NCBI RefSeq assembly: GCF_036059255.1
Contig: NZ_CP107947.1
Coordinates: 6,386,001 to 6,450,000, forward strand
Length of the DNA: 64,000 bases
Direction: 5' to 3'
Origin: Micromonospora sp. NBC_00389
GTDB lineage: Bacteria > Actinomycetota > Actinomycetes > Mycobacteriales > Micromonosporaceae
Part shown: one piece after another, positions 34,237 through 45,280 of the stretch
How positions within the stretch are numbered: the stretch's first letter is position 1
Layout of the letters: every line of letters begins with the position of its first letter
Translations under genes and position numbers: made by a program
The notes under the pieces: model-generated
What the model was told of the DNA's origin: nothing
The model's input: the letters and a program-made list of their open reading frames with translations, nothing else
The model's database searches: none

Positions 34237-35892
34237 GTGCGATTCCGCACAGTGATCGGCTCAGTCCTGGCATCGACGATGGCCGCAGCAGTAGGCCTCG
34301 TCGCCACCACCGCACCCGCCGCCGCCAGGGACACCGCCACCCTGATCCAGGGCGTTACCGGCGTCGTCGACACGGCCGCGGCCGGCAGCCGGGTCTTCGT
34401 CTCCGCGAACGACCGCATCGTGGTCGCCGACGCCCACGGCACGCTCACCGGTAGCATCACCGGCCTGGCCGGCCCGACCGGCCTGGCCGTCACGCCCGAC
34501 GGCAACCGGGTCTACGCCGCGCTGTCCGGCTCGAACGAGATCGCCGAGATCGACGCGGCCACCCTCACCGTCGTCCGACGGATCAACCTGGCCGCGTACC
34601 CGTCCCCGGCAAACCTGTCTCTCGACGGCGACCAGCTCTGGGTGGGCTACGGCATCAAGAACGACTTTGTCGGCGGCGTCCTCGGCCTCGATCTGTCCCT
34701 GGCGGCGCCCACGCCCGTCCAGGTCGCCACCCGGATGTATGGCGCGCCCCTGGTCGCCGGCGCCGGCAACACGGTCTTCACCGCCGAGGCGGGGATCAAC
34801 CCCGCCAGCCCCCGGGTGTACGACGTCAGCACGATCCCGGCGACGCTGCGGGGCGTCATCGACGGCGCCGACAACGACCTGTCGAACCTGACCGACCTCA
34901 CCATCACGCCCGACGGCGCCCAGGCCATCTCGGTCTTCGCCACCTCCGGCTTCGATGTCTGGGATACCACGACCCTGACCAAGGTCCGCAGCTACGGATC
35001 GAGGGCCGACTACCCGGGCTCACCGGGCGCGATCGCGCTCAGCCCGAACGGCGCACACGTCGCCACCGCCTTCTACGGCTCGAGCTACGGCCCCTACGCC
35101 GAGGTGTACAACGCCGCCACGGGGGCGAAGACCTTGCAGGCCCAGATGACCTACAAGGGCGACCTGGTCACCGGCAGCCTCTCCGTGCTCGGCGATGACC
35201 TCTACGCCCTGCTCAACGACTGGCCGTACAACCGGTACTACCTGTGGCGCGTAGAGGGCGCCGTCCTGCCGACGTCCACGCTAAGCCTGTCGGCCACCAC
35301 CGCAGCGACCGCGCTGGACCCATTCACCATGACCGGCCGACTCGCCTTCCCCAACGACTCCGCGCCGGGCGCACAGCCGATCGAGATCACCCGCACGCTG
35401 CCCAACGGCACCACCGCCACCCTGCCCGGCGTGACCACTGCCGAGGACGGCACCTTCACCGTCACCGACACCTCGCCGGTCGGCGGCAGCGTCAACTACA
35501 CCGCCATCTGGGATGGCAGCCCCGCCTTCCGCTGGTCAAAGACCACGACCAAGGTCGACGTGGCCCAGCACCCCACCTCGCTGCTCGTGACCGGCCCGAC
35601 GACCGGGAACGCCACGAAGCCGCTCACGCTCACGGGTCAGATGAGTACCGCCGGCAACGTGCCCACGCCGGCCTCCGGGTCGATCGTGGTGTACCGGGTC
35701 TACACCAACAAGCATGGTTCCGTCGGGGCCGACCTGCCGGTGGTGCCGCTCGTCGCTGACGGCTCGTTCACCATCACCGACACGCCCCCGGTGGCCGGCC
35801 AGTACACGTACCACATCCGCTTCGACGGCGATGCCACCTACGCATACGCCTACACCAGTCAGGTTGTCACGGTTCGGGGCGCGAGCACCTGA
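34237..35892 (+). CDS. Secreted beta-propeller protein with C-terminal Ig-like domains
   Basis: The 551-residue protein has a Sec-type signal peptide (about residues 1-33, ending AAARD). A seven-blade-like repeat region of YVTN/PQQ style follows: ITGLAGPTGLAVTPDGNRVY, AEIDAATLTVVRRINL, LTITPDGAQAISVF. From about residue 345 there are two bacterial Ig-like domains, shown by the repeated GxFTVTDTSPVGG and GSFTITDTPPVAG turns. Such proteins sit on or outside the cell wall and bind partners or polysaccharide; no catalytic motif is visible. It is a single gene starting at a GTG with an AAGGGGA site. Confidence 0.85.
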   Translation: MRFRTVIGSVLASTMAAAVGLVATTAPAAARDTATLIQGVTGVVDTAAAGSRVFVSANDRIVVADAHGTLTGSITGLAGPTGLAVTPDGNRVYAALSGSNEIAEIDAATLTVVRRINLAAYPSPANLSLDGDQLWVGYGIKNDFVGGVLGLDLSLAAPTPVQVATRMYGAPLVAGAGNTVFTAEAGINPASPRVYDVSTIPATLRGVIDGADNDLSNLTDLTITPDGAQAISVFATSGFDVWDTTTLTKVRSYGSRADYPGSPGAIALSPNGAHVATAFYGSSYGPYAEVYNAATGAKTLQAQMTYKGDLVTGSLSVLGDDLYALLNDWPYNRYYLWRVEGAVLPTSTLSLSATTAATALDPFTMTGRLAFPNDSAPGAQPIEITRTLPNGTTATLPGVTTAEDGTFTVTDTSPVGGSVNYTAIWDGSPAFRWSKTTTKVDVAQHPTSLLVTGPTTGNATKPLTLTGQMSTAGNVPTPASGSIVVYRVYTNKHGSVGADLPVVPLVADGSFTITDTPPVAGQYTYHIRFDGDATYAYAYTSQVVTVRGAST

Positions 35893-36170
35893 GCGACCCA
35901 CCGCAGTAGCGGCGACGGTGCCCGTCCTGGTCACGTACCGGGCGGTCACCGTCGCCGCGGACTGTTTCGTGGAGAGCCAGGCAGCCGTGCCCGACCGCGC
36001 GGCCGCCGGCTCGTCGCGCAGGTGCAGTCCGCGCGCCCCGCCGACGCTGAGGAGGACCGCGGGCCGGGGGCCGAGCCTCGACCGATTGCCGGGTTCGGGT
36101 TTGAGGACGGCTCCAACTCAGCCTGCGGAGCCGTACGCCCGCAGGAACGCGCGTACTCCGGCGGCGTTAC

Positions 36171-36400
36171 GGCAAGGCATCGCGGGGCGGCCCGCCCAAG
36201 CGCCGCACCGTGCTGACGGTGCCGGAGATGGACTGGGTGGTCGAGGTCATCGACGCGTACGCCGATGAGGTCCGTCCCCTGTTCTCCCCCTGGCAGGCAC
36301 CCGGCTGTGGGTGACCGAGCGGCGCGGCCGAATGTCATTGCGGTCGGCAGTCAGCAACTTCCGGGCCAAGGTGGACACCGCCACGAAAGGGTGCAACGGG
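36171..36400 (+). pseudogene. Frameshifted tyrosine-recombinase (integrase) fragment
   Basis: The frame from 36171 reads GGPPKRRTVLTVPEMDWVV then EVRPLFSP, matching the middle of phage-type integrases. It runs into a stop at 36312-36314. A second frame from about 36304 continues with LWVTERRGRMSLRS, the next conserved block. A single-base shift therefore separates the two halves. The catalytic R-H-R-Y part is missing. Confidence 0.7.
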
Positions 36401-36487
36401 CGCCCCGTCTCGGGGTATCGCGCGCACACCCGTCACGGCGGGCCACTACAGTGCCGGGAAGTCCAGGGCCGAGATGTGCAGCGCGGG

Positions 36488-36967
36488 TCAGGCCAGGGAA
36501 ATCTGGTCGCCGGTGAGCTTGATCGTCCTGGGCGGGAGCGGCCGCGTGGCCGGGGGCGCCTTGACCGAGCCGTCGACGATGGAGAACCTGCTCCCGTGGC
36601 AGAGGCAGTCGATCGTGCCGCCCTCGACGCGCGAAACCGTGCAGTTCTGGTGGGTGCAGATCGAACTGAAGCCCTTGAATTCGCCCGGCTTCGGCTGCGT
36701 GACCACGACGCCTTCCTTGGCGAAGATCTTGCCGCCACCGACCGGGATGTCGGTGGTCTTGGCCAAAGGCTGGCCGGCAGCCGGACCGCCGCCGCCGGTG
36801 CTCGTGGCGGTGGGGCTAACGGCGGTGGTGGGGGCTCCGGCCCCGTCGCCGGGGTCGTCGCCGCCGCAGGCGGCCAGAACCGCTGCCGCGCCGACCGCGC
36901 CCACACCGGTGAGCAGCGCCCGACGGCTCTGCGTACCCGGCCCGGTGAGCACCTGATCATCGCTCAT
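36488..36967 (-). CDS. Rieske [2Fe-2S] lipoprotein exported by the Tat pathway
   Basis: The 159-residue protein has a twin-arginine signal (SRRALLTG) with a lipobox LAAC (Cys34), then a proline/threonine linker. Its Rieske domain has cluster ligands C104/H106 and C121/H124 and a disulfide pair C109/C123 in CTHQNC and CLCHGSRF. Such small Rieske lipoproteins are membrane-anchored electron carriers of the cell surface; the partner oxidoreductase is unknown. The ATG at 36967 follows a GGGGCGAGG site. No other redox gene is adjacent. Confidence 0.93.
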   Translation of the reverse strand: MSDDQVLTGPGTQSRRALLTGVGAVGAAAVLAACGGDDPGDGAGAPTTAVSPTATSTGGGGPAAGQPLAKTTDIPVGGGKIFAKEGVVVTQPKPGEFKGFSSICTHQNCTVSRVEGGTIDCLCHGSRFSIVDGSVKAPPATRPLPPRTIKLTGDQISLA

Positions 36968-37305
36968 ACCTCGCCCCACTCTGCCGCCGCGCCCGTCATG
37001 ATTCGCGGTCATGTTCCTGCGCACAGAGACCACTCTGTCAGACGGTTCACCCGGTTTGCGGGGATTTTGGCCGGTCCGGTGGGCCGGCTAGCCCAGGACT
37101 AGCCCCAACGCCGTTCAGCCAGTTCCCCTTGTCGTGCTGGTCGCCATGGCACCTGCCCTCGTCCTGGCCGGAATCGCCATCTCCGGCGCAGCCCGTGCCC
37201 GAGGACGCCCACCCGAGCCGCCGTCACCACCTGGCCGAATTGAGTACGTTGCCGGCAGCGGGTCGGCGCCGCTGATCCTTGCCGTTGCGTGGGGTTGTTT
37301 GGCGG
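36968..37305. other. Intergenic stretch without a supported gene
   Basis: The plus-strand frame 37134-37433 and the minus-strand frame 37115-37378 lie antiparallel and neither shows a domain. The right part borders the IS6 remnant. No tRNA or clear regulatory palindrome was seen. Confidence 0.45.
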
Positions 37306-37495
37306 TCAGCGGACGGCGTCGGCGTAGATGGCGAGTTCCGTCGAGGGAGTTGGATCCGGTTGCTCGACGTGGTGCCACGCCTGCGGGATCAGCTCATCCA
37401 GCACGCCGGGGTAGACCGGTGCGGCATCCGTGAACACCTCGTTGGGCGTCACCCTGACCAGCAGCATCGCCGCCGCACGGGCCTGTTTGGAGTCG
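37306..37495 (-). pseudogene. Fragment of an IS6-type DDE transposase
   Basis: About 60 codons include VTPNEVFTDAAPVYPGVLDE and IPQAWHHVEQ, matching the catalytic-core segment of IS6-like transposases (TDxAxxYPxVLDE...AWHH). After that block the sequence changes to an unrelated PTPSTELAIYADAVR end with a stop. Only this internal piece remains. Confidence 0.6.
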
Positions 37496-37545
37496 TGATC
37501 ATGCGGCTGGGAAAGGAGTGGACGGGATTATGCTCGGGCTTGTAG

Positions 37546-39237
<1,692 letters not shown>

Positions 39238-39624
39238 TTTCGCCTGAGCAAACCGAAAATGAATGCGAACACCCCTGTCTCGGGTCGAGACCATGACAGG
39301 GACTGGTTCGCGTGGTCATCCCGCATATACGCGGCGAGATAGCGATCGAATCTGCGGCGCTGTCGTCCAGGAGCTGGGAGTGGTCGGCGTTCTCGTCGGA
39401 CATCCACCGCCCGCTGGCTTGGCAGAAAGTGGCCATGCCAGCGGGCGGTAGCCGGTCGTGCTGTCCAGGTTTCGACGAGGGTTCCGGCGAGCGCTGGGCG
39501 CCCACGATCCTCGATGAGAGCGCCGTCGGCTACCTCGAACAGCAACCAGGCCGCCCGAGCGGGGTAGCCATCGGTCGTACTTTGGGACGATCTGGAGTCG
39601 CACCACCGTTCGTACGATGGGCCT
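39238..39624. other. Intergenic stretch without a supported gene
   Basis: Minus-strand frames run through here from the neighbouring kinase gene, but only as shadows. A 3' minus-strand tail (residues RFDRYLAAYMRDDHANQ) has protein-like composition and could be a remnant. I found no family match. Confidence 0.4.
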
Positions 39625-40764
39625 ATGCACCCTCGCCTGCACGCTGTGTTGGCCGAGCCGCGTGTCTCACATGCCCCGCCCCGTGTGTGGCGCGACTGGG
39701 CGTTGATCGCGGTCTTCGCGCCGGCGATCGTGTTGGAAGGGATCTTCAGGCCCGATCTGCCGTGGCGGGTGGGCTGCGTCGTCGTCGCGCTCGCGCTGCT
39801 GCCCACGCTCCTGTGGCGGCGTACGGAGCCGCTCGCGATGGTGGCGATCGCGTTCGGCTCCACGACGGTCGGCCCATTCGTGCTGCCCGGCGATGCCTGC
39901 CAGATGTTCACGGCGAGCTTCTTGGTCCTACTGGTTTGCGCGCTGTTCCGCTGGGGTTCCGGCCGGGATGCCGTAATCGGTTCGTTCTTCGTGGTGGCCA
40001 AGGTGGCCGCCGCCGGCCTGTCCGGCTCGATCAACGGCGGCGAATTGGTCGCCGGCTTCGCGGTGATGTTCGCCGCCGCCACGCTGGGTACCGCGATCCG
40101 CTTCCGCGCCGCCGCCCGGCTGCGCGAGCTCGATCAGGTGAAGTTGTTGGAGCGCGAGCGGCTCGCCCGTGACCTGCACGACACGGTGGCCCACCACGTG
40201 TCGGCGATGGCGATCCGCGCCCAGGCCGGCATCGCCGCCTCGGCGAGCCAGCCGGGCGCCGCCGTCGAGGCGCTCCGCACAATCGAGGCCGAGGCGTCCC
40301 GTGCGCTTGCCGAGATGCGCGCGATGGTCCGCGTCCTGCGCCGCAACCAGCCCGCCGACCTGTGGCCCAGCCCGCGGGTCGCCGACATCGAGCGGCTCGC
40401 CGGCCGCTTCCGCACCGGGCCGGCCGTCGACGTGGATCTCCGCGGCGACCTCGGCGACCTTCCGCCCACGGTCGGCTCCGCGCTCTACCGCCTGGCTCAG
40501 GAGTCGGTCACCAATGCCCGTCGCCACGCCCGCCATGCCACCCGCATTGAGGTCAGCGTCGCGGCCGACGACACCTCCGTGCGCCTGCGGGTCAGCGACG
40601 ATGGCGAGGCCGGCGCCGCCCGCCCGACCGGCTCGCCCGGTTTCGGCCTGGTGGGCATGATGGAGCGCGCGGACTTGCTCGGCGGCACCTGCGAGGCCGG
40701 CCCCAATCCCGACCGTGGGTGGACCGTCACGGCCGTGCTCCCGCGCGAGGGGGTCGGCGCGTGA
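39625..40764 (+). CDS. Two-component sensor histidine kinase (NarL-type, HisKA_3)
   Basis: The 379-residue kinase has about five or six N-terminal membrane segments (residues 24-160) without a large extracellular domain. Its dimerisation/phosphoacceptor helix has His185 in ERERLARDLHDTVAHHVSAM. The ATPase domain has YRLAQESVTNARRHA and GFGLVGMMERADLLGG. This layout is typical of intramembrane-sensing kinases in actinobacteria that respond to envelope stress or antimicrobials. It overlaps the response-regulator start by four bases (GTGA), so the two form one operon. Confidence 0.95.
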   Translation: MHPRLHAVLAEPRVSHAPPRVWRDWALIAVFAPAIVLEGIFRPDLPWRVGCVVVALALLPTLLWRRTEPLAMVAIAFGSTTVGPFVLPGDACQMFTASFLVLLVCALFRWGSGRDAVIGSFFVVAKVAAAGLSGSINGGELVAGFAVMFAAATLGTAIRFRAAARLRELDQVKLLERERLARDLHDTVAHHVSAMAIRAQAGIAASASQPGAAVEALRTIEAEASRALAEMRAMVRVLRRNQPADLWPSPRVADIERLAGRFRTGPAVDVDLRGDLGDLPPTVGSALYRLAQESVTNARRHARHATRIEVSVAADDTSVRLRVSDDGEAGAARPTGSPGFGLVGMMERADLLGGTCEAGPNPDRGWTVTAVLPREGVGA

Positions 40765-41423
40765 CGGTGCGCGTGCTCGTGGCGGACGACCAGGAGATCG
40801 TCCGTACCGGCCTCACCATCATCTTGAACACTCAGCCCGGCATCGAGGTCGTCGGTGGGGCTGGCGACGGCCGTCAGGCGGTCGAGCTCGCCCAGCGGCT
40901 CCGCCCCGACGTGTGTCTCTTCGACATTCGCATGCCAGGCATGGACGGCATCGAGGCCACCCGGGCGCTCGCCGGGCCATCGGTCCCGGATCCGCTCGCG
41001 GTGGTCGTCATCACGACCTTCGACCTCGACGAGTACGTGTACGCGGCACTGCGTGCCGGCGCCCGCGGCTTCCTGCTCAAGGAGGCTGGTCCCGACCTGC
41101 TCAGCCAGGCCGTGCACGCGGCCGCCAACGGGGACGCGCTGATCGCGCCGAGCGTCACCACGCGGCTGCTGAAGGCGTTCGCCGACGCGGGTCCAGCCGC
41201 GCCGCGGAAGCAGCCAATCGAGGCGCTTACCGACCGGGAGGAGCAGGTGCTGGTCGCCGTCGCGCGGGGACGCACCAACAAGGAGATCGCCGACGAGCTC
41301 TACATCACGTTGAGCACGGTCAAGTCGCTCATCACCAGCCTGATGACCAAGCTCGGTGTGCGTAACCGGGTCGAGGTGGCGATGTGGGCGTACGAGAACA
41401 ACCGCAGACGGGCGCGCTGGTGA
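40761..41423 (+). CDS. NarL/LuxR-type response regulator
   Basis: The 220-residue regulator has a receiver domain with acidic pocket ADD (residues 8-10), phosphoacceptor Asp55 in LFDIRMPGMDG and the conserved Lys in FLLKEAGPD. A LuxR-type helix-turn-helix follows (LTDREEQVLVAVARGRTNKEIADELYI). It is the cognate partner of the upstream kinase. Its target promoters are not apparent in the window; the two membrane-protein genes downstream are candidates only by position. Confidence 0.96.
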   Translation: MTVRVLVADDQEIVRTGLTIILNTQPGIEVVGGAGDGRQAVELAQRLRPDVCLFDIRMPGMDGIEATRALAGPSVPDPLAVVVITTFDLDEYVYAALRAGARGFLLKEAGPDLLSQAVHAAANGDALIAPSVTTRLLKAFADAGPAAPRKQPIEALTDREEQVLVAVARGRTNKEIADELYITLSTVKSLITSLMTKLGVRNRVEVAMWAYENNRRRARW

Positions 41424-41613
41424 CGGAGCCGATCGGGTAGGAGATGGCCACCGCCATTCCTCCAGCACCCGTCCCGCCGGCGTTACCGCCCGTCGCCGGG
41501 GTTGGCGACGAGTGACCGGCGGAAGTACGACGACGGCGTACGACCATGGGCCGGTCCGATTGCGGCCCATGTGCCGATGAGCAGGGGCGGGTGCGGCGTC
41601 CACCATCGATGGC

Positions 41614-42273
41614 ATGACAATGCGCGAGTGGCGGCTACCGGCCGCGTTGATCCTGCTGGGCCTGATACCGATGGTCGCTGGTGCGGGACGGCTTACCGAG
41701 CTGGGCACCGGACCGGAGGTCACCCCAGCGAACGCTCGCTTCGTCGCCGAGCCGCTGCCGGTGGTGCTGCACATCGTCGGCGCGGTGGTCTACACGATTC
41801 TCGGCGCCTTCCAGTTCGTTCCCAGCCTGCGCCGCCGCCGCTGGCACCGCCTCGCCGGCCGGGTGCTTGTTCCCTGCGGACTGACGGTCGCGCTCTCCGG
41901 CCTGTGGATGACCTTCGCGTACGACCTGCCGGCCCATGACAACGACGTGCTCGCCGGCATGCGGCTCGTCTTCGGCTCGGCCATGGCCGGAGCGATCCTG
42001 CTCGGCCTCGCCAGCGCGCTACGCCGGGACTTCGCCCGGCACCGCAGGTGGATGGTGCGCGGCTACGCGATCGGCCTCGGCGCCGGCACCCAGGCGTTCA
42101 CGCACGCGCCGTACCTCGTCGCGACCGGCGAACAGCCCGACGGGAACGTTCGGGCCGGGCTGGTGCTCGCCGGTTGGTTGATCAACCTTGCCGTGGCCGA
42201 GTGGTACCTGCGGCGTCCGGCCCGCACAACGCAGTCTCGACCGGCTCGTCAGCCGCGTGCCGCTGCCCGCTGA
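41614..42273 (+). CDS. DUF2306 membrane protein
   Basis: The 219-residue protein has about six membrane segments with the DUF2306 features: ARFVAEPLPVVLHIVGAVVY near residue 42, a charged RRRRWHRLAGRVLVPCG loop, and HRRWMVRGYAIGLGAGTQAF. The conserved histidines and arginines suggest heme or quinone contact in related families, but no function is established. It lies 190 bases beyond the response regulator and could be in its regulon. Confidence 0.85.
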   Translation: MTMREWRLPAALILLGLIPMVAGAGRLTELGTGPEVTPANARFVAEPLPVVLHIVGAVVYTILGAFQFVPSLRRRRWHRLAGRVLVPCGLTVALSGLWMTFAYDLPAHDNDVLAGMRLVFGSAMAGAILLGLASALRRDFARHRRWMVRGYAIGLGAGTQAFTHAPYLVATGEQPDGNVRAGLVLAGWLINLAVAEWYLRRPARTTQSRPARQPRAAAR

Positions 42274-42280
42274 CCGCGCT

Positions 42281-42315
42281 GTTACCCCTAGATCGACTCT
42301 GATTGGCGGGGTAAC
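42281..42315. terminator. Terminator-like hairpin between convergent genes
   Basis: gttacccc (42281-42288) pairs with ggggtaac (42308-42315) across a 19-base loop. It lies between the ends of the DUF2306 and LtrA-like genes, where it could serve both strands. Confidence 0.5.
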
Positions 42316-42324
42316 GGGCACGCG

Positions 42325-43539
42325 TCAGCGTGATGGCGAGGCTTGCTCTAGTGGGCGTCCATGGGCGCGGATCGCGTCCGAGACGGCGACGCCGAGCAGG
42401 ACGGCGGCAGCTGCTGCAGCGACCCCGAGTGGCGGCAGGCCGACCATCACCGGCGCTAAGGCCGCGAGGACGAGGATCCCGATCGGCCGTGGGCGGGACA
42501 CGCGGGCGAAGGCCACGTGCTCGAATACGGAGCGCCCGGCGAGGTAGAGCGCGGGCCCGCCGAGGATGGCGCCGACCCAGGCGGGTTTGGCGTGTCCGGT
42601 TGGATCTATGAGGACGAGTTCGGAACCGGCTGAGGTGACGAGGATGCCGGACACCATGAGCAGGTGGGAGAACTCGGCCAACCGACCGAGCCGGCCGGGA
42701 TCGGCGGATGCCGCGATGGCCTCGCCCAAGATCTGGCCGGCTCGGTAGAAGTAGATCCGCCACAGCAACACCGTGGTGAGGAACGACAATGCAAGGGCCG
42801 ATGTTCGTTCAGCCACGATCGGACCGCGTAGAAGACTCGATCCGGAGGTCAGGATCGTCTCACCAAGCGCGACGATGACGAGCTGCCAGTAGCGTTCGGC
42901 TAGGTGCTCGCCCGCGACGGCCCACGGGGACACCTTCGAGCGACCCAGCCACGGAACCGGCCAGCCGAGCCTGCCCGCCACGTAGTCGATCGCCAGGGCC
43001 AGCGTCCACAGCGAATTGCGCGTCAACTCTGGTGCGAAAGCTCCGGTGATCCACGGCACGGCCGACGCGCCGAACCAGACGAGCGCCAGCATGTTGACGC
43101 GGCGCAGATCGTGACCCCGCACGGTGAGTACGAAGAAGAGGGTGCGGCCCACCTGGATCACGACGTACGTGCTCGCGAAGAGCAGGCCGGTCTCGGCGAG
43201 AGCCCCGGATATCGCGACCGCAAGGAACAGGCTCCCGAGCATCGTCGCGAGGACGACGAACTGGATCGCCGGCTGGTACGGGTCGAATCTGCTGGTCGTC
43301 CAGGCCGTCTGGGCCCAGATCCACCAGAGGGCCAGGAGCAGCAGCAGAGTCTCGCCGTTTTCCGAAAGGGAAGTGGTCAACGTGTCGGCGACGTGACCCC
43401 TGGTGTAGTCCAGCACCAACTCGTGCACGATCCGGGTGAGCGCGAAGACGTACACCAGATCGAAGAACAGTTCCAGGAAGGTCGGCCGCTGCGGACTCTC
43501 ACGCTTGCGCAGCAGATTGGCCACCCTGTTCGTCGTCAC
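42325..43539 (-). CDS. Low-temperature-requirement A (LtrA)-like membrane protein
   Basis: The 404-residue protein has the LtrA pattern. An N-terminal PTFLELFFDLVYVFALTRI motif is followed by about 10-12 membrane segments, including the conserved AERYWQLVIVALGETIL stretch. LtrA was named from a Listeria cold-growth mutant; transport activity has been proposed but the substrate is unknown. The GTG at 43539 gives the family's usual length, while the frame upstream is arginine-rich noise. Confidence 0.9.
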   Translation of the reverse strand: MTTNRVANLLRKRESPQRPTFLELFFDLVYVFALTRIVHELVLDYTRGHVADTLTTSLSENGETLLLLLALWWIWAQTAWTTSRFDPYQPAIQFVVLATMLGSLFLAVAISGALAETGLLFASTYVVIQVGRTLFFVLTVRGHDLRRVNMLALVWFGASAVPWITGAFAPELTRNSLWTLALAIDYVAGRLGWPVPWLGRSKVSPWAVAGEHLAERYWQLVIVALGETILTSGSSLLRGPIVAERTSALALSFLTTVLLWRIYFYRAGQILGEAIAASADPGRLGRLAEFSHLLMVSGILVTSAGSELVLIDPTGHAKPAWVGAILGGPALYLAGRSVFEHVAFARVSRPRPIGILVLAALAPVMVGLPPLGVAAAAAAVLLGVAVSDAIRAHGRPLEQASPSR

Positions 43540-43986
43540 CAGCCCGCCCGCTTCGTCGGCTTGTCGCTGAAGCAGTCGTACCACGGCGCCGCGCCGCCCA
43601 CGGATAAGACGCCCGTCCCGATGACTGAAGGGCCTGACGGCCGACGACGGCTGCCGCCGCGCCCAGCGTCGTGCTCTCCCGTTCAGGCAACGGCCAGCTG
43701 ACCGACGTGCTATGCGCGTTCCGCGCAGGGCTGCCCCCACCGCGGGCAACGACTACAGGACGTGACAGCACGGGCCGGCCTGCCCGCCCAGCGCCTGGTC
43801 ACCGCACCTGCCGCCTTCGCCGCCCACCTGTCAACTCCCCCAGCAACCGCCACGCACGACGCCGGACCAATCGACCACCGCGAGTCGCCCGGCCTGAGGC
43901 GCCACCCGGGCCCCGAGACATCCGTCGTGGTCAGGCTCCGGGTACGGCGGCGCCATCCGTCGCCACTTGCCGGGTGACGGGCGTGC
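43540..43986. other. Intergenic stretch without a supported gene
   Basis: Long plus-strand frames here are arginine- and proline-rich shadows of the minus-strand genes. No start with a ribosome-binding site, domain, tRNA or palindrome could be supported. Confidence 0.5.
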
Positions 43987-44421
43987 TCAGGACGAGCGGA
44001 ACTGCTCGCGGAGCCAGGCCCGGTCGGGGTTCACCACAGCCTGACCGCCGAGCACGACGGTGGGCACGGTCTCGTTGCCGCCGGCCACCGCCCGGACAGC
44101 GGCAGCACCCGCCGGATCGCGCCAGATGTCCACCCAGTGCGCCCGCCGGGCGAGCCGGCCAAGGGAGAACCGGAGCTGGAGGCAGTAGCGACAGCCAGGT
44201 CGCCAGTACACGATCGGCCGGCCATCCGCCGCGCTGGCCCGCTGCGCCTCGGCGGCGTCCACCGACCGGGGGAAGGCCCACGGCGACAGCAGCAGTGCCA
44301 GCGCCAAGAAGACCAGCAACTCGGCGCCGCCGACGGCGGGCAAACCGGCGGCCAGTTGCGCCACCGCCACCAGCACACCGCACGCCGCCATCAGGATCGT
44401 CAGAGTCCACCGCCGCAGCAC
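43987..44421 (-). CDS. Membrane-anchored glutaredoxin-like protein
   Basis: The 144-residue protein, from the GTG at 44421, has two hydrophobic segments (about residues 5-27 and 32-48). A glutaredoxin domain follows, with the active-site CRYC in WRPGCRYCLQLR and the cis-proline block TVPTVVLGGQAV. It probably shuttles electrons between membrane or extracytoplasmic thiols and mycothiol or another thiol. An ATG at 44499 would add 26 basic residues and is less likely. Confidence 0.88.
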   Translation of the reverse strand: MLRRWTLTILMAACGVLVAVAQLAAGLPAVGGAELLVFLALALLLSPWAFPRSVDAAEAQRASAADGRPIVYWRPGCRYCLQLRFSLGRLARRAHWVDIWRDPAGAAAVRAVAGGNETVPTVVLGGQAVVNPDRAWLREQFRSS

Positions 44422-44803
44422 GCCGGGGACCCTACCGCCAGATACGCGGATGCGCCGTTCTCGCTCGCCACCCACGACCCACCACGTGTCCCTCACCATC
44501 GATCAGAGCCTGGGCGGTAGCGCGGTCAGCCCCGATCGAGTGATCGAACACTTGTACGATGCGCTGGTGGAGGACGTGGCCGGGACGCTGGTGGAACGGC
44601 ATCGCTGCCGGCTGCGCCGGGGCGGGCAGATCGGTGCAGGTGCGGCATGTGGACAACGGTGAATCCCACCAGACCGACAGCCATCAGTCGCGCCCGTGAG
44701 CCATCACCGGACGGCTCACGGAGGTCGGGCACAGAGCTGAACACCCTGCTCCCAATCTGCTCCCAAGTAGAACGAGACGGCCGGTCGGTGCGGCTTTCCG
44801 ATC
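44422..44803. other. Intergenic stretch with a hairpin and a short direct repeat
   Basis: No gene is supported. gtgagcc (44696-44702) and ggctcac (44713-44719) form a 7-bp hairpin without a T-run. Near 44750 the word tgctccca occurs twice close together (ctgctcccaatctgctccca), a pattern reminiscent of integrase-binding arms but too short to prove. Confidence 0.4.
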
Positions 44804-45229
44804 TCAGATCCGGGTCATGGTGGAGGCGTAGCCGCCTCCGCCGGGGTAGGTCCATTCGCCGGTGACCGTGGTGTCGTCGGCGCTGAACGTGCCCTCGTAG
44901 TAGGCCGGACTGCCTTTCGCGCCGGCCCAGATGGTCAACTTGTCGCCGACGATTTCGTAGACGTAGTCGAAGGTGTTGCCGGCCGCGTCGTAGAACCGCG
45001 ACACCACGTCCGTGCCGACCGGCTCACCGAACGGGTGCAGGTTGCCGATGACTTCCAGACCGGTTACGGGTTGGCCGAACTGGCTCAGTTCGACGTGCTG
45101 AAGCAGGAAGAACCGGCCGGCCATCCACTCGTACTGCACGCTTCCCTCTGCGCCGCCGGTCACCGACCAGGTGCCGACCAGACGGTCCAGGGCGGTCAGT
45201 TCGGCGCTCGGCTGGGTGTTCTCAGACAT
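44804..45229 (-). CDS. DUF1579-like small beta-barrel protein
   Basis: The 141-residue protein reads as a beta-rich calycin-like fold. LDRLVGTWSVTGGAEGS near the N-terminus is the common opening of DUF1579/nitrobindin-type proteins. YEWMAGRFFLLQHVELSQFG and ADDTTVTGEWTYPGGGGY follow. Such barrels bind small hydrophobic ligands or heme; no heme histidine is obvious. The ATG at 45229 has an excellent GAGGAGGACA site. It is divergent from the DUF998 gene, and a symmetric operator-like site lies between them. Confidence 0.8.
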   Translation of the reverse strand: MSENTQPSAELTALDRLVGTWSVTGGAEGSVQYEWMAGRFFLLQHVELSQFGQPVTGLEVIGNLHPFGEPVGTDVVSRFYDAAGNTFDYVYEIVGDKLTIWAGAKGSPAYYEGTFSADDTTVTGEWTYPGGGGYASTMTRI

Positions 45230-45280
45230 CGTGTCCTCCTCGGTGGGTCGTTGCCGGTACCTCGGAGGCGACGCCTTGGG

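Noticed and set aside
43671..44543. 290-codon plus-strand frame
   Set aside because: Arginine/proline-rich shadow of the glutaredoxin-like gene and intergenic DNA.
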